A stretch of DNA of 64,000 bases, from NCBI RefSeq assembly GCF_003269035.1, contig NZ_QLTK01000036.1, positions 1 to 64,000 on the forward strand. Reading direction: 5' to 3'. A model generated the notes under the pieces. That model worked only from the letters and a program-made list of their open reading frames with translations. It was not told the origin of the DNA and did no database searches. Both the position numbers and the translations under genes were made by a program. The DNA comes from Paraburkholderia bryophila. GTDB taxonomy: Bacteria > Pseudomonadota > Gammaproteobacteria > Burkholderiales > Burkholderiaceae. Below are positions 21,105 to 30,360 of this stretch, piece by piece (within the stretch, counting starts at the first letter, position 1; each line of letters starts with the position of its first letter).

Positions 21105-21893
21105 TTAGACCGGCCTTTCAAGAAACGTTTCAAGCAGTGCAGCAAAACGGTGAGATTGTTCGATGGGCGCGAGATGAGCGGCATCGAGCAGTTCGAAACG
21201 TGCGCCTTCGATGGCGTCTGCAATTGCCTGCGTATCAGCAGGCGGCGTGCCCGTGTCGTGCCGGCCCGCCACGGTCAATGTTGGGCAACGGATGGTTCCC
21301 AGCTTACTGCGTACATCGAAATCGCGCACCGCTTCGCACGCCATGGCGTAGCCTTCTGACAACGTATGGCCGAACACCTCGCGAATCGGCTCGACGGCTT
21401 CGGGATGTTCGCGTTGAAAGTCAGGTGTCAGCCAGCGATCCATGGTGGACGGTACCAGCGACGCCATGCCGCCCTCGCGGACGCTCGCGGCGCGTTGCTC
21501 CCACAGTGCGCGGCTTTCGGGCCGTGTGCCGCCGAACGTATTGGCCAACGTGAGGGTGTCGACGCGTAACGGGTGGTCGAGCGCGAACTGCTGCGCGATC
21601 ATGCCGCCCATCGACATGCCGACCACGTGCGTGCTGGGCGCGCCGAGCGCATCGAGCAAGGTGGCGAGATCGTGCGACAGGTCGGCCATGCCGAAAGCCT
21701 CACGCGACAACGCCGTCTTGCCGTGGCCGCGCAGGTCGTAGCGCAGCACGGTGTAGTCGTCGCGGAAATAGCCGGCGAGCTGGTCCCACACCGAGAGGTC
21801 GCCACCGAGCTGATGAATGAACGTGAGCCACGGGCCGCCGCCCTCGTTGCTCAGCACATAGCGCGTCTCGATTCCGTTGATGTTCACTTGCAT
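21105..21893 (-). CDS. pcaD: 3-oxoadipate enol-lactonase-like alpha/beta hydrolase
   Basis: The 262-residue alpha/beta hydrolase has Ser94 in GMSMGGM, an acid in AGRHDTGTP and a C-terminal histidine in LLDAAHLAP. It has the compact PcaD-like architecture; PcaD opens beta-ketoadipate enol-lactone in protocatechuate or catechol catabolism. No other pca genes are adjacent, so assignment rests on family resemblance, and another lactonase or esterase substrate is possible. ATG 21893 follows AAGGAG at good spacing; the longer frame to 21992 has no support. Confidence 0.75.
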   Translation of the reverse strand: MQVNINGIETRYVLSNEGGGPWLTFIHQLGGDLSVWDQLAGYFRDDYTVLRYDLRGHGKTALSREAFGMADLSHDLATLLDALGAPSTHVVGMSMGGMIAQQFALDHPLRVDTLTLANTFGGTRPESRALWEQRAASVREGGMASLVPSTMDRWLTPDFQREHPEAVEPIREVFGHTLSEGYAMACEAVRDFDVRSKLGTIRCPTLTVAGRHDTGTPPADTQAIADAIEGARFELLDAAHLAPIEQSHRFAALLETFLERPV

Positions 21894-22081
21894 GCGGGCT
21901 CCTTGAAGGGATCGCAGTGGAAGGATCCATTGACGCGCGCTGCACAGCCTCGACCAGCCATCGACCTGATGGCTCAACAATATACGCAGCATCCGCGCGA
22001 ATGGTTGCAGCAGTGTGTTGCGAGTTGGCAGCGTCGAAGAAGTTTCGCGGATTCATCGAGACTTCGCTCGAGACCGGCGTG

Positions 22082-23329
22082 TCAGGGCCTGATGATGCCG
22101 GGCGGGCTGCCGGGATCGGCAGGATTTGACGATTGGGACGGCGCGGCGTCGGGCGTTGCCGCCGATGGGCCAGGTGAAGCGCCAGGGTTGTCGTCGGCAT
22201 TGTCGAGATTGAGCTTGCCGCGCCACACCAGTTCGAATTGCGTGCCGTTCGGTTCCGTCTGAACGATACGCGCGGGCAGCCAGCCGAGCGACGGCGCGAG
22301 CCATACGTCGATGCGACGCAAGTCGCCGTCGTGGCGCGGCAGGCGTTTGAAGTGACGCGTGTCGATGAAGCCTTGCGCCGTGCGGATGGTCTCGTCGCCG
22401 ATCGTCTCGATGGGCCAGTTCTCGCCGCTGTCGTTGTCGACCACGAAGAATTGCCGCGTCACGCCGGGCTTATACGCGGCCGGGTCGCCGCGCACGAGGC
22501 TGGCGAGCTGCATCACCATGCTGAAGCGGTCCTGTGCGCCGTCGGGCAGCGGCAAGCTGGCCGGCGTGCGGGTGAAGGCGATTTTCTTGTCGCTGCGATT
22601 GAAGATGGCGATGTCTTCCGCGCGGCGGCCGCGCTTTTCGATGTATTGATCCGGCGCGAGGCCGAATGCGTCGATCCGCCCGTGGCTCGAATACACGAAT
22701 GTGCCGACGAACGGCAAGGGCACCGACACCACCATTGCGTAGCTTTGCGCGTCGCTGGTCCAGTGGATTGTGCCGGGCTGGTTGCGCACGCCGTTGTAGA
22801 ACGTGTCGTATTGCAACTCGCCGGAGGGCGGGACCGAAAACTTCACGCCTGGCGCCGCTTGCGAAGCGCTTGCGGCAGCGGGGGCGCTGGCCGTGCCGGC
22901 AGCCTTTCCCGCGGAGGCGTTCGCGGTCGTCGTACTGGAAGCGCTTGTGGCCCCGGTTGCGCTCGCGACGGTGTCCGACGCTGCCGCTGCCAGTGGCGCC
23001 TGCTTCGCCGGTTGCAACGCGGTCAGCACATGCTCGCGCGGTTTGCGCGCGGCGGCCCGTTGCGCGGGCGCCGGTGCGGGCGTAGGCGGCGCGGCGGCGA
23101 CTGGGTTGCGTTCGATACGCTCCGGTGTCAGCAGCGCCACCTGCACGGGGACACGCTCCTGGTCCGGCGGATTCAGCGTGGCGCCGTTGCGCTCGACCCA
23201 CTGGGCGGCGATCCAGTGCAGAACCGCCACGACCAGCAGCACGGCGATCCATCGGCCCACGCGCAGCGCGACGCGCGGTACGCCAGGCGGCGTGCGATCG
23301 GAACGTTGCGTGACGGAGGATAAAGCCAT
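22082..23329 (-). CDS. DUF3108 domain protein, membrane anchored
   Basis: The 415-residue protein has one N-terminal membrane segment (about 28-46, WIAVLLVVAVLHWIAAQW), an Ala/Pro/Thr-rich linker, and a C-terminal DUF3108 region (about 160-390; SGELQYDTFYNG near its start). DUF3108 resembles outer-membrane-associated lipid-binding folds, but no function is established. The C terminus is Pro/Ser/Ala-rich. Orientation is inferred to be periplasmic. It sits alone between the enol-lactonase and IclR genes. Confidence 0.82.
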   Translation of the reverse strand: MALSSVTQRSDRTPPGVPRVALRVGRWIAVLLVVAVLHWIAAQWVERNGATLNPPDQERVPVQVALLTPERIERNPVAAAPPTPAPAPAQRAAARKPREHVLTALQPAKQAPLAAAASDTVASATGATSASSTTTANASAGKAAGTASAPAAASASQAAPGVKFSVPPSGELQYDTFYNGVRNQPGTIHWTSDAQSYAMVVSVPLPFVGTFVYSSHGRIDAFGLAPDQYIEKRGRRAEDIAIFNRSDKKIAFTRTPASLPLPDGAQDRFSMVMQLASLVRGDPAAYKPGVTRQFFVVDNDSGENWPIETIGDETIRTAQGFIDTRHFKRLPRHDGDLRRIDVWLAPSLGWLPARIVQTEPNGTQFELVWRGKLNLDNADDNPGASPGPSAATPDAAPSQSSNPADPGSPPGIIRP

Positions 23330-23402
23330 CGGCGGTTAAAGGTGTGCGAGCCAGGAATGTATAGGCCCACGCGCGCGAAGCGAGTTCACTAAAGCGGCCA
23401 CA

Positions 23403-24323
23403 TCAATTCCGCGCGTCGCGGGGCGTCGCACTATACCCTAGCTCGTACGACAGCTTTTGCGCGCAGTCGCGCAGCGCCAGATCGATCTCGCCGCCCCACC
23501 GGATATCGAACACGCCTTCGTGGCCCAACGCGATCAGGCCGAGCGCGAGGTCGCCCGTCGAGTCGAATACCGGCATGCAGAACGCGTGAATGGTGGGCAA
23601 CAACATGCCTTCCACGCGCGCCGCCTGATGTTGCCGCACTTGCGCGAGCGTCTGTTCGACTTCGTCGCGGGTACGTGGTCCGCCCAAGTGCGCGGCGCGG
23701 CGCGCGTCGGCCAGTTCGCGTTCGAGCATCGCGGCGGTCTTGCTAACCGGCAGATACGCGGCGAACAGCAGGCCAGTGGCCGAACTGAGTAGCGGCATCA
23801 CGTCGCCGAGTTTCAGTGACGCCTTCGCCGGATGACTCGATTCCATCCAGTGGACCATGGTCGGCCCCTGATTGCCCCAGACCGCAATGCCGACCGTCAG
23901 ATCGAGCCGGTCACGCAATTCAGCGAGCGCTATACGCGCAAGCTTCACGCCGTCGACCCGCGCAAGCCGCGCGAGCCCAAGTTGCAACGCGAAGCCGCCC
24001 AGCTCGTAGCGGCCCGACAGCGGGTCTTGCGACACCACGCCCAGGCGCAGAAAACTCACCAGATAGCGGTGCGCCTTCGCCGGACTCATGCCGGCGCGCT
24101 GCGCGAGGTCGCGCAGCATCATCGCGCGGGTTTCGTGGGTCAGCACGTCGAGCAGGCGGAATCCGACTTCGATCGACTGGATGCCCGAGCGCAGTTTTTC
24201 TTCGCCGCCGTCCCCGGTTTCACCGCTTTCTTCGTCGATGTCGGTGAGTTCGGAGGCGGCATCGAGCGGTTCAGTCGTGCCCTGGTCGTTACGGATTGCG
24301 CCGGAGCGGGCGGTTGGAGGCAT
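23403..24323 (-). CDS. IclR family transcriptional regulator
   Basis: From ATG 24323 the product is 306 residues: an acidic N-terminal leader, an IclR helix-turn-helix (about 45-105, with LAQRAGMSPAKAHRYL) and an effector-binding domain (about 120-300). The frame is open for a further 1.5 kb upstream, but that part is the reverse of the divergent hydrolase gene and is not coding. The regulator is 126 bases from that gene and probably controls it, with an aromatic or hydroxy-acid metabolite as inducer (inference). Confidence 0.9.
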   Translation of the reverse strand: MPPTARSGAIRNDQGTTEPLDAASELTDIDEESGETGDGGEEKLRSGIQSIEVGFRLLDVLTHETRAMMLRDLAQRAGMSPAKAHRYLVSFLRLGVVSQDPLSGRYELGGFALQLGLARLARVDGVKLARIALAELRDRLDLTVGIAVWGNQGPTMVHWMESSHPAKASLKLGDVMPLLSSATGLLFAAYLPVSKTAAMLERELADARRAAHLGGPRTRDEVEQTLAQVRQHQAARVEGMLLPTIHAFCMPVFDSTGDLALGLIALGHEGVFDIRWGGEIDLALRDCAQKLSYELGYSATPRDARN

Positions 24324-24405
24324 GAGCGGGGCGCCACGAGCGCGTTCAGAAGAGGTGTGAAAGGAGGAAAGCCGCAGGCACTTGGGCCGCGCCGATTCAC
24401 CATCG

Positions 24406-24411
24406 TAGAAT
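24406..24411 (+). promoter_or_regulatory. Putative -10 box (TAGAAT) for the FAH-family gene
   Basis: CGTAGAATAG lies about 39 bases before the hydrolase ATG in the IclR-hydrolase divergent spacer. The opposite strand reads TATTCT, so the same bases might serve both directions. The AT-rich palindromic GAATAGATTC next to it is a possible IclR contact. Confidence 0.35.
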
Positions 24412-24449
24412 AGATTCCTTCTATCGTCACTAACACGGCTCATTCCCCT

Positions 24450-25433
24450 ATGAAACTTGCCACGCTGAAGGACGGCACGCGCGACGGCCAATTGATCGTC
24501 GTGTCCCGCGACCTGCACACCGCGGCGATTGCCGATGCGATCGCGCCCACCATGCAGCGCGTGCTCGACGACTGGACCTTCTACGCGCCGCAACTGCACG
24601 ATCTGTACGACGCGCTCAATCAGGGCCGCGCGCGCAACAGCTTCGCGTTCGACGCCAAAGACTGCATGGCGCCGCTGCCACGCGCGTTCCAGTGGGCCGA
24701 CGGTTCGTCGTACGTGAATCATGTCGAGTTGGTGCGGCGCGCCCGCGGCGCCGAGATGCCGCCGGAGTTCTGGACCGATCCTTTGATGTATCAAGGCGGC
24801 AGCGACGATTTCATCGGTCCGAAAGACGACGTGCTGTGCGCGTCGGAGGCATTCGGCATCGACTTCGAAGCGGAAGTCGCCGCGATTACCACCGACGTGC
24901 CGATGGGCGCCACGCCCGATCAGGCGCTCAGAAGCGTGCGCCTGATCACGCTCGTCAACGACGTCTCGCTGCGCAATCTGATTCCCGCCGAACTCGCGAA
25001 GGGCTTCGGCTTTTTCCAGAGCAAGCCGGCCACGTCGTTCGCGCCGGTCGCGGTCACGCCGGACGAACTCGGCGAACATTGGCGCGACGGCCGCGTGCAC
25101 CGGCCGATGATCGTTCATTGGAACAACAAAAAAGTCGGTCAACCGGACGCCGGCACCGACATGGTGTTTCACTTCGGCCAGTTGATCGCGCATGCGGCGA
25201 AAACCCGCAATCTGCGCGCGGGTGCGATCGTGGGTTCGGGCACGATCTCGAACAAGGACGCGAAGCGCGGCTATTGCTGTATCGCCGAGAAACGCTGCCT
25301 GGAAACGATCGAGCACGGTGCGCCGCAAACCGAATTCATGAAGTACGGCGACACCGTGAAGATCGAAATGTTCGACGAAGCGGGCAAGTCGATTTTCGGT
25401 TCGATCGATCAGGGCATCGCGCCGCTGGATTGA
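24450..25433 (+). CDS. Fumarylacetoacetate hydrolase family protein
   Basis: The 327-residue protein has the FAH beta-roll fold. The metal-binding DFEAEVA motif is near residue 138, followed by the LVNDVSLRNL segment; the later RAGAIVGSGTISN region is also typical. Members cleave C-C bonds in acylpyruvates such as fumarylacetoacetate in tyrosine or homogentisate breakdown. No homogentisate genes are adjacent, so the exact substrate is open. It is divergent from the IclR regulator that probably controls it. Confidence 0.88.
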   Translation: MKLATLKDGTRDGQLIVVSRDLHTAAIADAIAPTMQRVLDDWTFYAPQLHDLYDALNQGRARNSFAFDAKDCMAPLPRAFQWADGSSYVNHVELVRRARGAEMPPEFWTDPLMYQGGSDDFIGPKDDVLCASEAFGIDFEAEVAAITTDVPMGATPDQALRSVRLITLVNDVSLRNLIPAELAKGFGFFQSKPATSFAPVAVTPDELGEHWRDGRVHRPMIVHWNNKKVGQPDAGTDMVFHFGQLIAHAAKTRNLRAGAIVGSGTISNKDAKRGYCCIAEKRCLETIEHGAPQTEFMKYGDTVKIEMFDEAGKSIFGSIDQGIAPLD

Positions 25434-25581
25434 TGGGTGGTTTTGCAAAGCGTTTTCGAAAGGGTTTCGCCCGATGCCGCCGCCCCAGCGCGCGGCTACA
25501 CTGACTGGCGCGGCGGCGCGCCCGGGGTGGCGGCCTGCCGGTTCAACAAGACAAAAACGAAAACCAACGTGAGGAGACAGC

Positions 25582-26832
25582 ATGCCGCGATTCGCATCCA
25601 TCAAACCTGGAGCCCGGCGTAGCGAAACGGTTGAAACAACCTCCGGCGCGCGCGTGAGTCCCACGCGAGGTGGCCGTGTATTTCGCGCTACGGCGCTATG
25701 CGCCGCGCTCGCCTGCGTCGCTGCGCTACCCACCGGGGCATTCGCGCAGGTCAAGATCGGCCTCGTGCTGTCGCTGACCGGACCGGCCGCGTCGCTCGGG
25801 ATACCCGCACGCGACACCGCCACGTTGCTGCCGAAACAGATCGGCGGTCAGCCGGTCGAGTACATCGTGCTCGACGACGCTTCCGACACCACGCAGGCCG
25901 TGCAGGACACCAAGAAGCTGATCTCGGAGAATCACGTCGACGCGATCATCGGTTCGTCGATCACGCCGAATTCGCTTGCCATGATCGACGTGGTCGCCGA
26001 AGGTGAAACGCCCATGATCTCGCTGGCGTCGTCGGCGAAAATCATCGAACCCGTCGATGCGAAACGCCACTGGGTCTTCAAGACGCCGCAGACCGACGCG
26101 ATGATGGCGTCGGCCATTACCGAGCACGCGAGCGCGCACGGCGTCAAAACCGTGGCGTTCATCGGCCAGGCCGACGCGCTCGGCGAGACCTTCTACGCCG
26201 AAGTCGCCAAGTTCGCGCAGTTGCATCACATGGACATGGTGGCGAGCGAGCGTTTCAATCGCACCGATCCGAGCGTGACCGGCCAGGTCCTCAAAATCCT
26301 CGCGACGCATCCCGACGCGGTGGTGGTCGGCGCGGCCGGCACGCCTGCCGCGCTGCCGCCGAAAACGTTGCGAGAACGCGGCTATAAAGGGTTGATCTAT
26401 CACAATCATGGAGTCGGCAATAACGACTTCCTGCGCGTGTGCGGCGCCGATTGCAACGGTACGTTCCTGCCGGCGAGTCCGGTGCTGGTGGCCGCGCAAT
26501 TGCCGGCGGATCATCCGGCCAAACGTCTCGCGCTGGATTACATCAAGCGCTTCGAAGCGCTGCGCGGTCCGAACAGCGTGTCGGCATTTGGCTCGTACAC
26601 GTGGGACGCCGGCATGCTGCTCAACAACGCCGTGCCGGTCGCATTGAAAGCGGGCGCGCCCGGCACGCCGGAATTCCGTCGCGCGCTGCGCGACGCGCTC
26701 GAAGCGACACGCGGTCTGGCAGATACCAATGGCGTCGTCAACATGAGCGCGACAGATCACCTCGGGCTCGATCAACGGGCACGCGTGATGGTCGAGATCA
26801 TGAACGGGAAGTGGGTTTATCAGCCGCGGTGA
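25582..26832 (+). CDS. Branched-chain amino acid-type ABC substrate-binding protein
   Basis: The 416-residue precursor has a long N-terminal region with a signal peptide whose hydrophobic core is about residues 36-52, ending in AFAQ before VKIGLVLSLTGPAASLG. It is a Peripla_BP_6 (LivJ/K-type) receptor with the typical DDASDTTQAVQDTKKLI segment. The ligand may be an amino acid or an aromatic acid; many relatives sit with catabolic genes. No transporter subunits are nearby. GAGGAG precedes ATG 25582. It is followed by an enoyl-CoA hydratase gene. Confidence 0.88.
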   Translation: MPRFASIKPGARRSETVETTSGARVSPTRGGRVFRATALCAALACVAALPTGAFAQVKIGLVLSLTGPAASLGIPARDTATLLPKQIGGQPVEYIVLDDASDTTQAVQDTKKLISENHVDAIIGSSITPNSLAMIDVVAEGETPMISLASSAKIIEPVDAKRHWVFKTPQTDAMMASAITEHASAHGVKTVAFIGQADALGETFYAEVAKFAQLHHMDMVASERFNRTDPSVTGQVLKILATHPDAVVVGAAGTPAALPPKTLRERGYKGLIYHNHGVGNNDFLRVCGADCNGTFLPASPVLVAAQLPADHPAKRLALDYIKRFEALRGPNSVSAFGSYTWDAGMLLNNAVPVALKAGAPGTPEFRRALRDALEATRGLADTNGVVNMSATDHLGLDQRARVMVEIMNGKWVYQPR

Positions 26833-26956
26833 AGATAAGAGGCCGCGCGTTGGCTTGCTGCCGGCGCGCGCTAGCCGGATGGATCGTTGCAAACATCGTT
26901 GAACACGTTTTGAACGCTTTTTGACTGTACCTCACGCAAGTCACGGATTGCTCGCC

Positions 26957-27814
26957 ATGTCTCAGACCTCACACACCAACGACGCGTTCTACGCGCATTA
27001 CCAGTCGCTTCAGTTGACGCGCCATCCCGACGGCGTGCTCGAAGTCGTGATGAGCGGCGAGGGCGCCAACAAAAGCGGCCTCGCCACGGCCAACGCGCGG
27101 ATGCATTACGAACTCGCCGAAATCTGGCGCGATATCGACCGCGATCCGCAGACGCGCGTGGCGATCATTCGCGGCGAAGGTAAGGGCTTTTCCGCGGGCG
27201 GCGACCTGCAACTGGTCGAAGACATGGCAACCGATTTCGACGTGCGCGCGCGGGTGTGGCGCGAGGCGCGCGACCTCGTCTACAACGTGATCAATTGCAG
27301 CAAGCCGATCGTCTCGGCCATGCATGGCCCGGCAGTCGGTGCGGGCCTGGTGGCGGGGCTGCTTGCGGATATCTCGATCGCGGCGAAGACCGCACGGATT
27401 ATCGACGGTCATACGCGGCTCGGCGTTGCGGCGGGCGATCACGCGGCGATCGTCTGGCCGCTGCTGTGCGGCATGGCGAAGGCGAAGTACTACCTGATGC
27501 TGTGCGAGCCGGTGAGCGGCGAAGAGGCGGAGCGTATCGGCCTCGTCTCGCTCGCCGTCGACGAAAACGACCTGCTGCCCAAGGCATTCGAGGTGGCGCG
27601 CAAACTTGCCAACGGTTCACAGACCGCGATTCGCTGGACCAAGTACGCGTTGAACAACTGGCTGCGCTCGGCGGGACCTGCGTTCGATACGTCGCTGGCG
27701 CTGGAATTCATGGGCTTCGCCGGACCGGACGTGCGCGAAGGCGTGAATTCGCTGCGTGAGCGGCGCGCGCCGGATTTCGGCGGTGCGGACCCGTGGCGCG
27801 GCGAAGCGAAATGA
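26957..27814 (+). CDS. Enoyl-CoA hydratase/isomerase family protein
   Basis: The 285-residue crotonase-fold protein shows the first oxyanion-hole strand GEGKGFSAGGDL and the second in HGPAVGAGLVAGLLADISI. The usual catalytic glutamates are not obvious at their standard positions, so hydratase, isomerase or another crotonase activity is possible. It lies 124 bases after the branched-chain-type binding protein and may share its regulation. ATG 26957 is chosen; a TTG 36 bases upstream extends the frame without a ribosome-binding site. No strong Shine-Dalgarno is seen at either start. Confidence 0.85.
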   Translation: MSQTSHTNDAFYAHYQSLQLTRHPDGVLEVVMSGEGANKSGLATANARMHYELAEIWRDIDRDPQTRVAIIRGEGKGFSAGGDLQLVEDMATDFDVRARVWREARDLVYNVINCSKPIVSAMHGPAVGAGLVAGLLADISIAAKTARIIDGHTRLGVAAGDHAAIVWPLLCGMAKAKYYLMLCEPVSGEEAERIGLVSLAVDENDLLPKAFEVARKLANGSQTAIRWTKYALNNWLRSAGPAFDTSLALEFMGFAGPDVREGVNSLRERRAPDFGGADPWRGEAK

Positions 27815-27940
27815 CGTGAATGAGGTGACGCAAGTCCCCTTCTTCAAACGCGCCTGACGCGCGGCCCCCGCACGGTATGATCGACTCCGACGCGTGCGGG
27901 CCGGCGCGCATTCCTACACTTATGCAGCGAGGCGACAAGC

Positions 27941-28717
27941 ATGACCGATACACCCGATTCCACGCCGCCGTTTCCCGGCTTCCCCGGCTTTCCGCCCGCT
28001 GAAATGCTCGAACGCATGTGGGGCATGATGCGGCTGTCGCCGTTCGGCTCCGCGTTCTCCGGCGCGCAGCCGGCCGGAGGCATGGGACCGTCGCTGTCGA
28101 TGATGTCCGACATGATGGCGCCGCTCACCAATGTCGAGGAACTCGACAAGCGCATCACCGACATGCGGGCCGTCGAGCAATGGCTCAAGCTGAATCTGAG
28201 CATGCTGCAGTCCGCGATTCAGGCGCTCGAAGTGCAGCGCGCCACGCTTGCGACGTTGCGTGCGTTCGGCGCGTTCGCGCAATCGTCGATGGCGCAGCCG
28301 GCGGCATCCGCAGCACCGAGTCCCGCGTCGGCGACGGGCTGGCCGCATCCGCAGCAAACGGCTTCGGCCAGTGGCGCGGCTGCGTCCGCCGCAGCGGAAG
28401 AACCGTCCGGCGCCGCTGACAACGAGGAAACGCCGTCGACGCCTCCGTTCGACGCGTCCGCATGGTGGAACCTGCTGCAGTCGCAGTTCAATCAGATCGC
28501 CCAGTTTGCAATGACGCAGCCGGCCGCCGCGCCGGGCGACGCCACGCCGGACGCATCGCCGGCATCGGGCGGCGAAGCCGCGGCTGATGCGTCGCAAGCG
28601 CCGCCGCCAGATGCGGAGTCGGCTGCCCGACGACCGGCTGCGAAACGGCCGCCGTCCGCTGCGAAACGCACGGCTAGCGCGAGCGCCGCACCGCGCACGG
28701 CGAAAAAGTCGACCTGA
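27941..28717 (+). CDS. phaM: PHA granule regulator PhaM
   Basis: The 258-residue protein matches PhaM: an N-terminal Pro/Phe/Gly stretch (FPGFPGFPPAEMLERMWGMM), a central helical region around LNLSMLQSAIQALEVQRATL, and a C-terminal Lys/Ala/Pro-rich tail with AAKR and AKK motifs like histone H1. In Ralstonia eutropha PhaM activates PHA synthase PhaC1 and tethers granules to the nucleoid through its basic tail. The expected tail is present, so the DNA-binding role probably holds. The linker (about 110-225) is low-complexity Ala/Pro/Ser. Confidence 0.9.
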   Translation: MTDTPDSTPPFPGFPGFPPAEMLERMWGMMRLSPFGSAFSGAQPAGGMGPSLSMMSDMMAPLTNVEELDKRITDMRAVEQWLKLNLSMLQSAIQALEVQRATLATLRAFGAFAQSSMAQPAASAAPSPASATGWPHPQQTASASGAAASAAAEEPSGAADNEETPSTPPFDASAWWNLLQSQFNQIAQFAMTQPAAAPGDATPDASPASGGEAAADASQAPPPDAESAARRPAAKRPPSAAKRTASASAAPRTAKKST

Positions 28718-29284
28718 AGCTGGGAATGACCGATGAGGACGTGAACCCGCCCGTCATCGGCAAAAAGACCACACGGTGCGCCGGCGATACGGGGCGGTTC
28801 GCCGTCTGTCATGCGTTTGACCTCGAATCTCAGCCACACTCCGCGGATCGCGCGCTTTGTTGAGAGAGGTCAAGCGGACGGTGCCGCGGCGTCTGCTACC
28901 GTGCGAATTCCGTAAAGTCAGCGTGCTATCATTGTGTAAGCTTTTGTTGATTTTTGGGCGTGTGCAAAAACAACCAAACGTGCCGCCCTTGCTTCATTTG
29001 CCGCCGGTAAGACCGGCGCAGGGCTGGACGGTGCGGTTTCACCGCAGACCGGCTCGACCTCAGGCATAGGGTATCCCTCACCCACGGTTGGCCGCGCAGC
29101 GCGTAGCTTAGATAGGGCGTGCCCGCGCAAACGCCCGACTTCTTTGCTGTCAGGTGCATCTAGGCGGCTGATTACCGCGTAAAATTGAATGTTGGCCGAC
29201 GCACGGCGTGATCCGTTCGTCGTCAGCGAGAGTGCTACACGTAGCAGCAGACACACACAGTATGCGCAGAACAGGGGTGGGACT
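28718..29284. other. Long intergenic region with hairpins upstream of the diiron protein
   Basis: This 567-base stretch holds no credible gene. A TATCAT hexamer at about 28927-28932 could be a -10 box. Downstream are two stable hairpins, at 29003-29017 (GCCGG/CCGGC, 5-base loop) and 29032-29046 (TGCGGT/ACCGCA, 3-base loop). If transcription starts near 28935, the diiron gene would have a structured leader of about 350 bases. A small RNA is an alternative. Confidence 0.4.
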
Positions 29285-30157
29285 ATGAACACCATGCTTT
29301 ATCCGGAACTTTATAAATCGCTCGAATCCGTTCGATGGGACATGGAGAAAGACATTCCCTGGGACAAGTTCGATGCATCGCTATTGACCGACGAGCAGGC
29401 CGCGACGATCAAGATGAACGCGATCACCGAATGGTCGGCCTTGCCCGCCACGGAAATGTTTCTGCGTGACAACCATCACGACAGCGATTTCTCCGCATTC
29501 ATGAGCGTGTGGTTCTTCGAAGAACAGAAACATTCGCTGGTGCTGATGGAATATCTGCGCCGCTTCAAGCCTGAGCTGTGCCCGACCGAAGAAGAACTGC
29601 ACGCGGTGCGCTTCGAATTCGACCCGGCGCCGCCGCTCGAAACGCTGATGCTGCACTTCTGCGGCGAAATCCGCCTGAACCACTGGTATCGCCGGGCGGC
29701 TGAATGGCATACCGAGCCGGTGATCAAGCAGATCTACGAAACCATCTCACGCGACGAAGCGCGCCATGGCGGCGCGTATCTGCGCTACATGAAAAAAGCA
29801 ATGGTGCAAACGGGCGACATCGCGCGTGCTGCGTTCGCCAAGATCGGCGTGCTGATGGCGTCGGCGCGTCGCACCGAAAAGCCGCTGCATCCCACCAACC
29901 TGCACGTGAATCAGGCGCTGTTCCCGCGCGACACGATTCAGTCGCGTCTGCCGGACCCGGAGTGGCTCGAGCGCTGGCTCGACGAACAGATCTGTTTCGA
30001 CGACGGTTGGGAAAAGAAGGTCGTGGAGCGGATTTTGCACAACCTGTCCATTCTGTTCGAACGCACGTTCAACACCGCGCAGGAACTGAACCGCTACCGC
30101 AAGGAAGTGGTCATGCGCCTGCAGGCAGAGCAGAAGTCGTCGGAACAGCCTGCTTGA
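29285..30157 (+). CDS. Ferritin-like diiron protein, acyl-ACP desaturase-like
   Basis: The 290-residue all-helical protein contains two E-E/x-x-H diiron motifs, EEQKH (about 80-84) and DEARH (about 158-162), spaced as in soluble diiron enzymes, plus glutamates in preceding helices. The context around both motifs (WFFEEQKHSLVLMEYL; SRDEARHGGAYL) resembles soluble acyl-ACP desaturases more than iron-storage ferritins. A fatty-acid or other oxidase/desaturase role is possible but unproven. ATG 29285 is preceded by a G-rich GGGGTGGG site; the longer frame to 29189 is not supported. Confidence 0.8.
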   Translation: MNTMLYPELYKSLESVRWDMEKDIPWDKFDASLLTDEQAATIKMNAITEWSALPATEMFLRDNHHDSDFSAFMSVWFFEEQKHSLVLMEYLRRFKPELCPTEEELHAVRFEFDPAPPLETLMLHFCGEIRLNHWYRRAAEWHTEPVIKQIYETISRDEARHGGAYLRYMKKAMVQTGDIARAAFAKIGVLMASARRTEKPLHPTNLHVNQALFPRDTIQSRLPDPEWLERWLDEQICFDDGWEKKVVERILHNLSILFERTFNTAQELNRYRKEVVMRLQAEQKSSEQPA

Positions 30158-30264
30158 TGGCGCTTAGGCATGTGATCCGCGTCAGCGGGTTCATGCCGGG
30201 CTTTATGCCAGGCTTTATCCTAGGTTAACCGCCCGCGCCACGAATCTGGTTTTACGGTTTCAGG

Positions 30265-30300
30265 AACGGCCCGGCAAGCGTGAGCTTGCCGGGCCGTTTT
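30265..30300. terminator. Strong terminator after the diiron-protein gene
   Basis: AACGGCCCGGCAAGC and GCTTGCCGGGCCGTT form a perfect 15-bp stem with a GTGA loop followed by T residues. It insulates the diiron gene from hldE. Confidence 0.92.
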
Positions 30301-30360
30301 GCTTCATGCCGTCCAGCGTGTATCGTGACGGCACTTCTTTATTCTCTTTCCGATTCCGTC

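Noticed and set aside
24324..25823. 500-residue N-terminal extension of the IclR frame
   Set aside because: It is the reverse of the FAH-family gene; the IclR domain order begins normally after ATG 24323.
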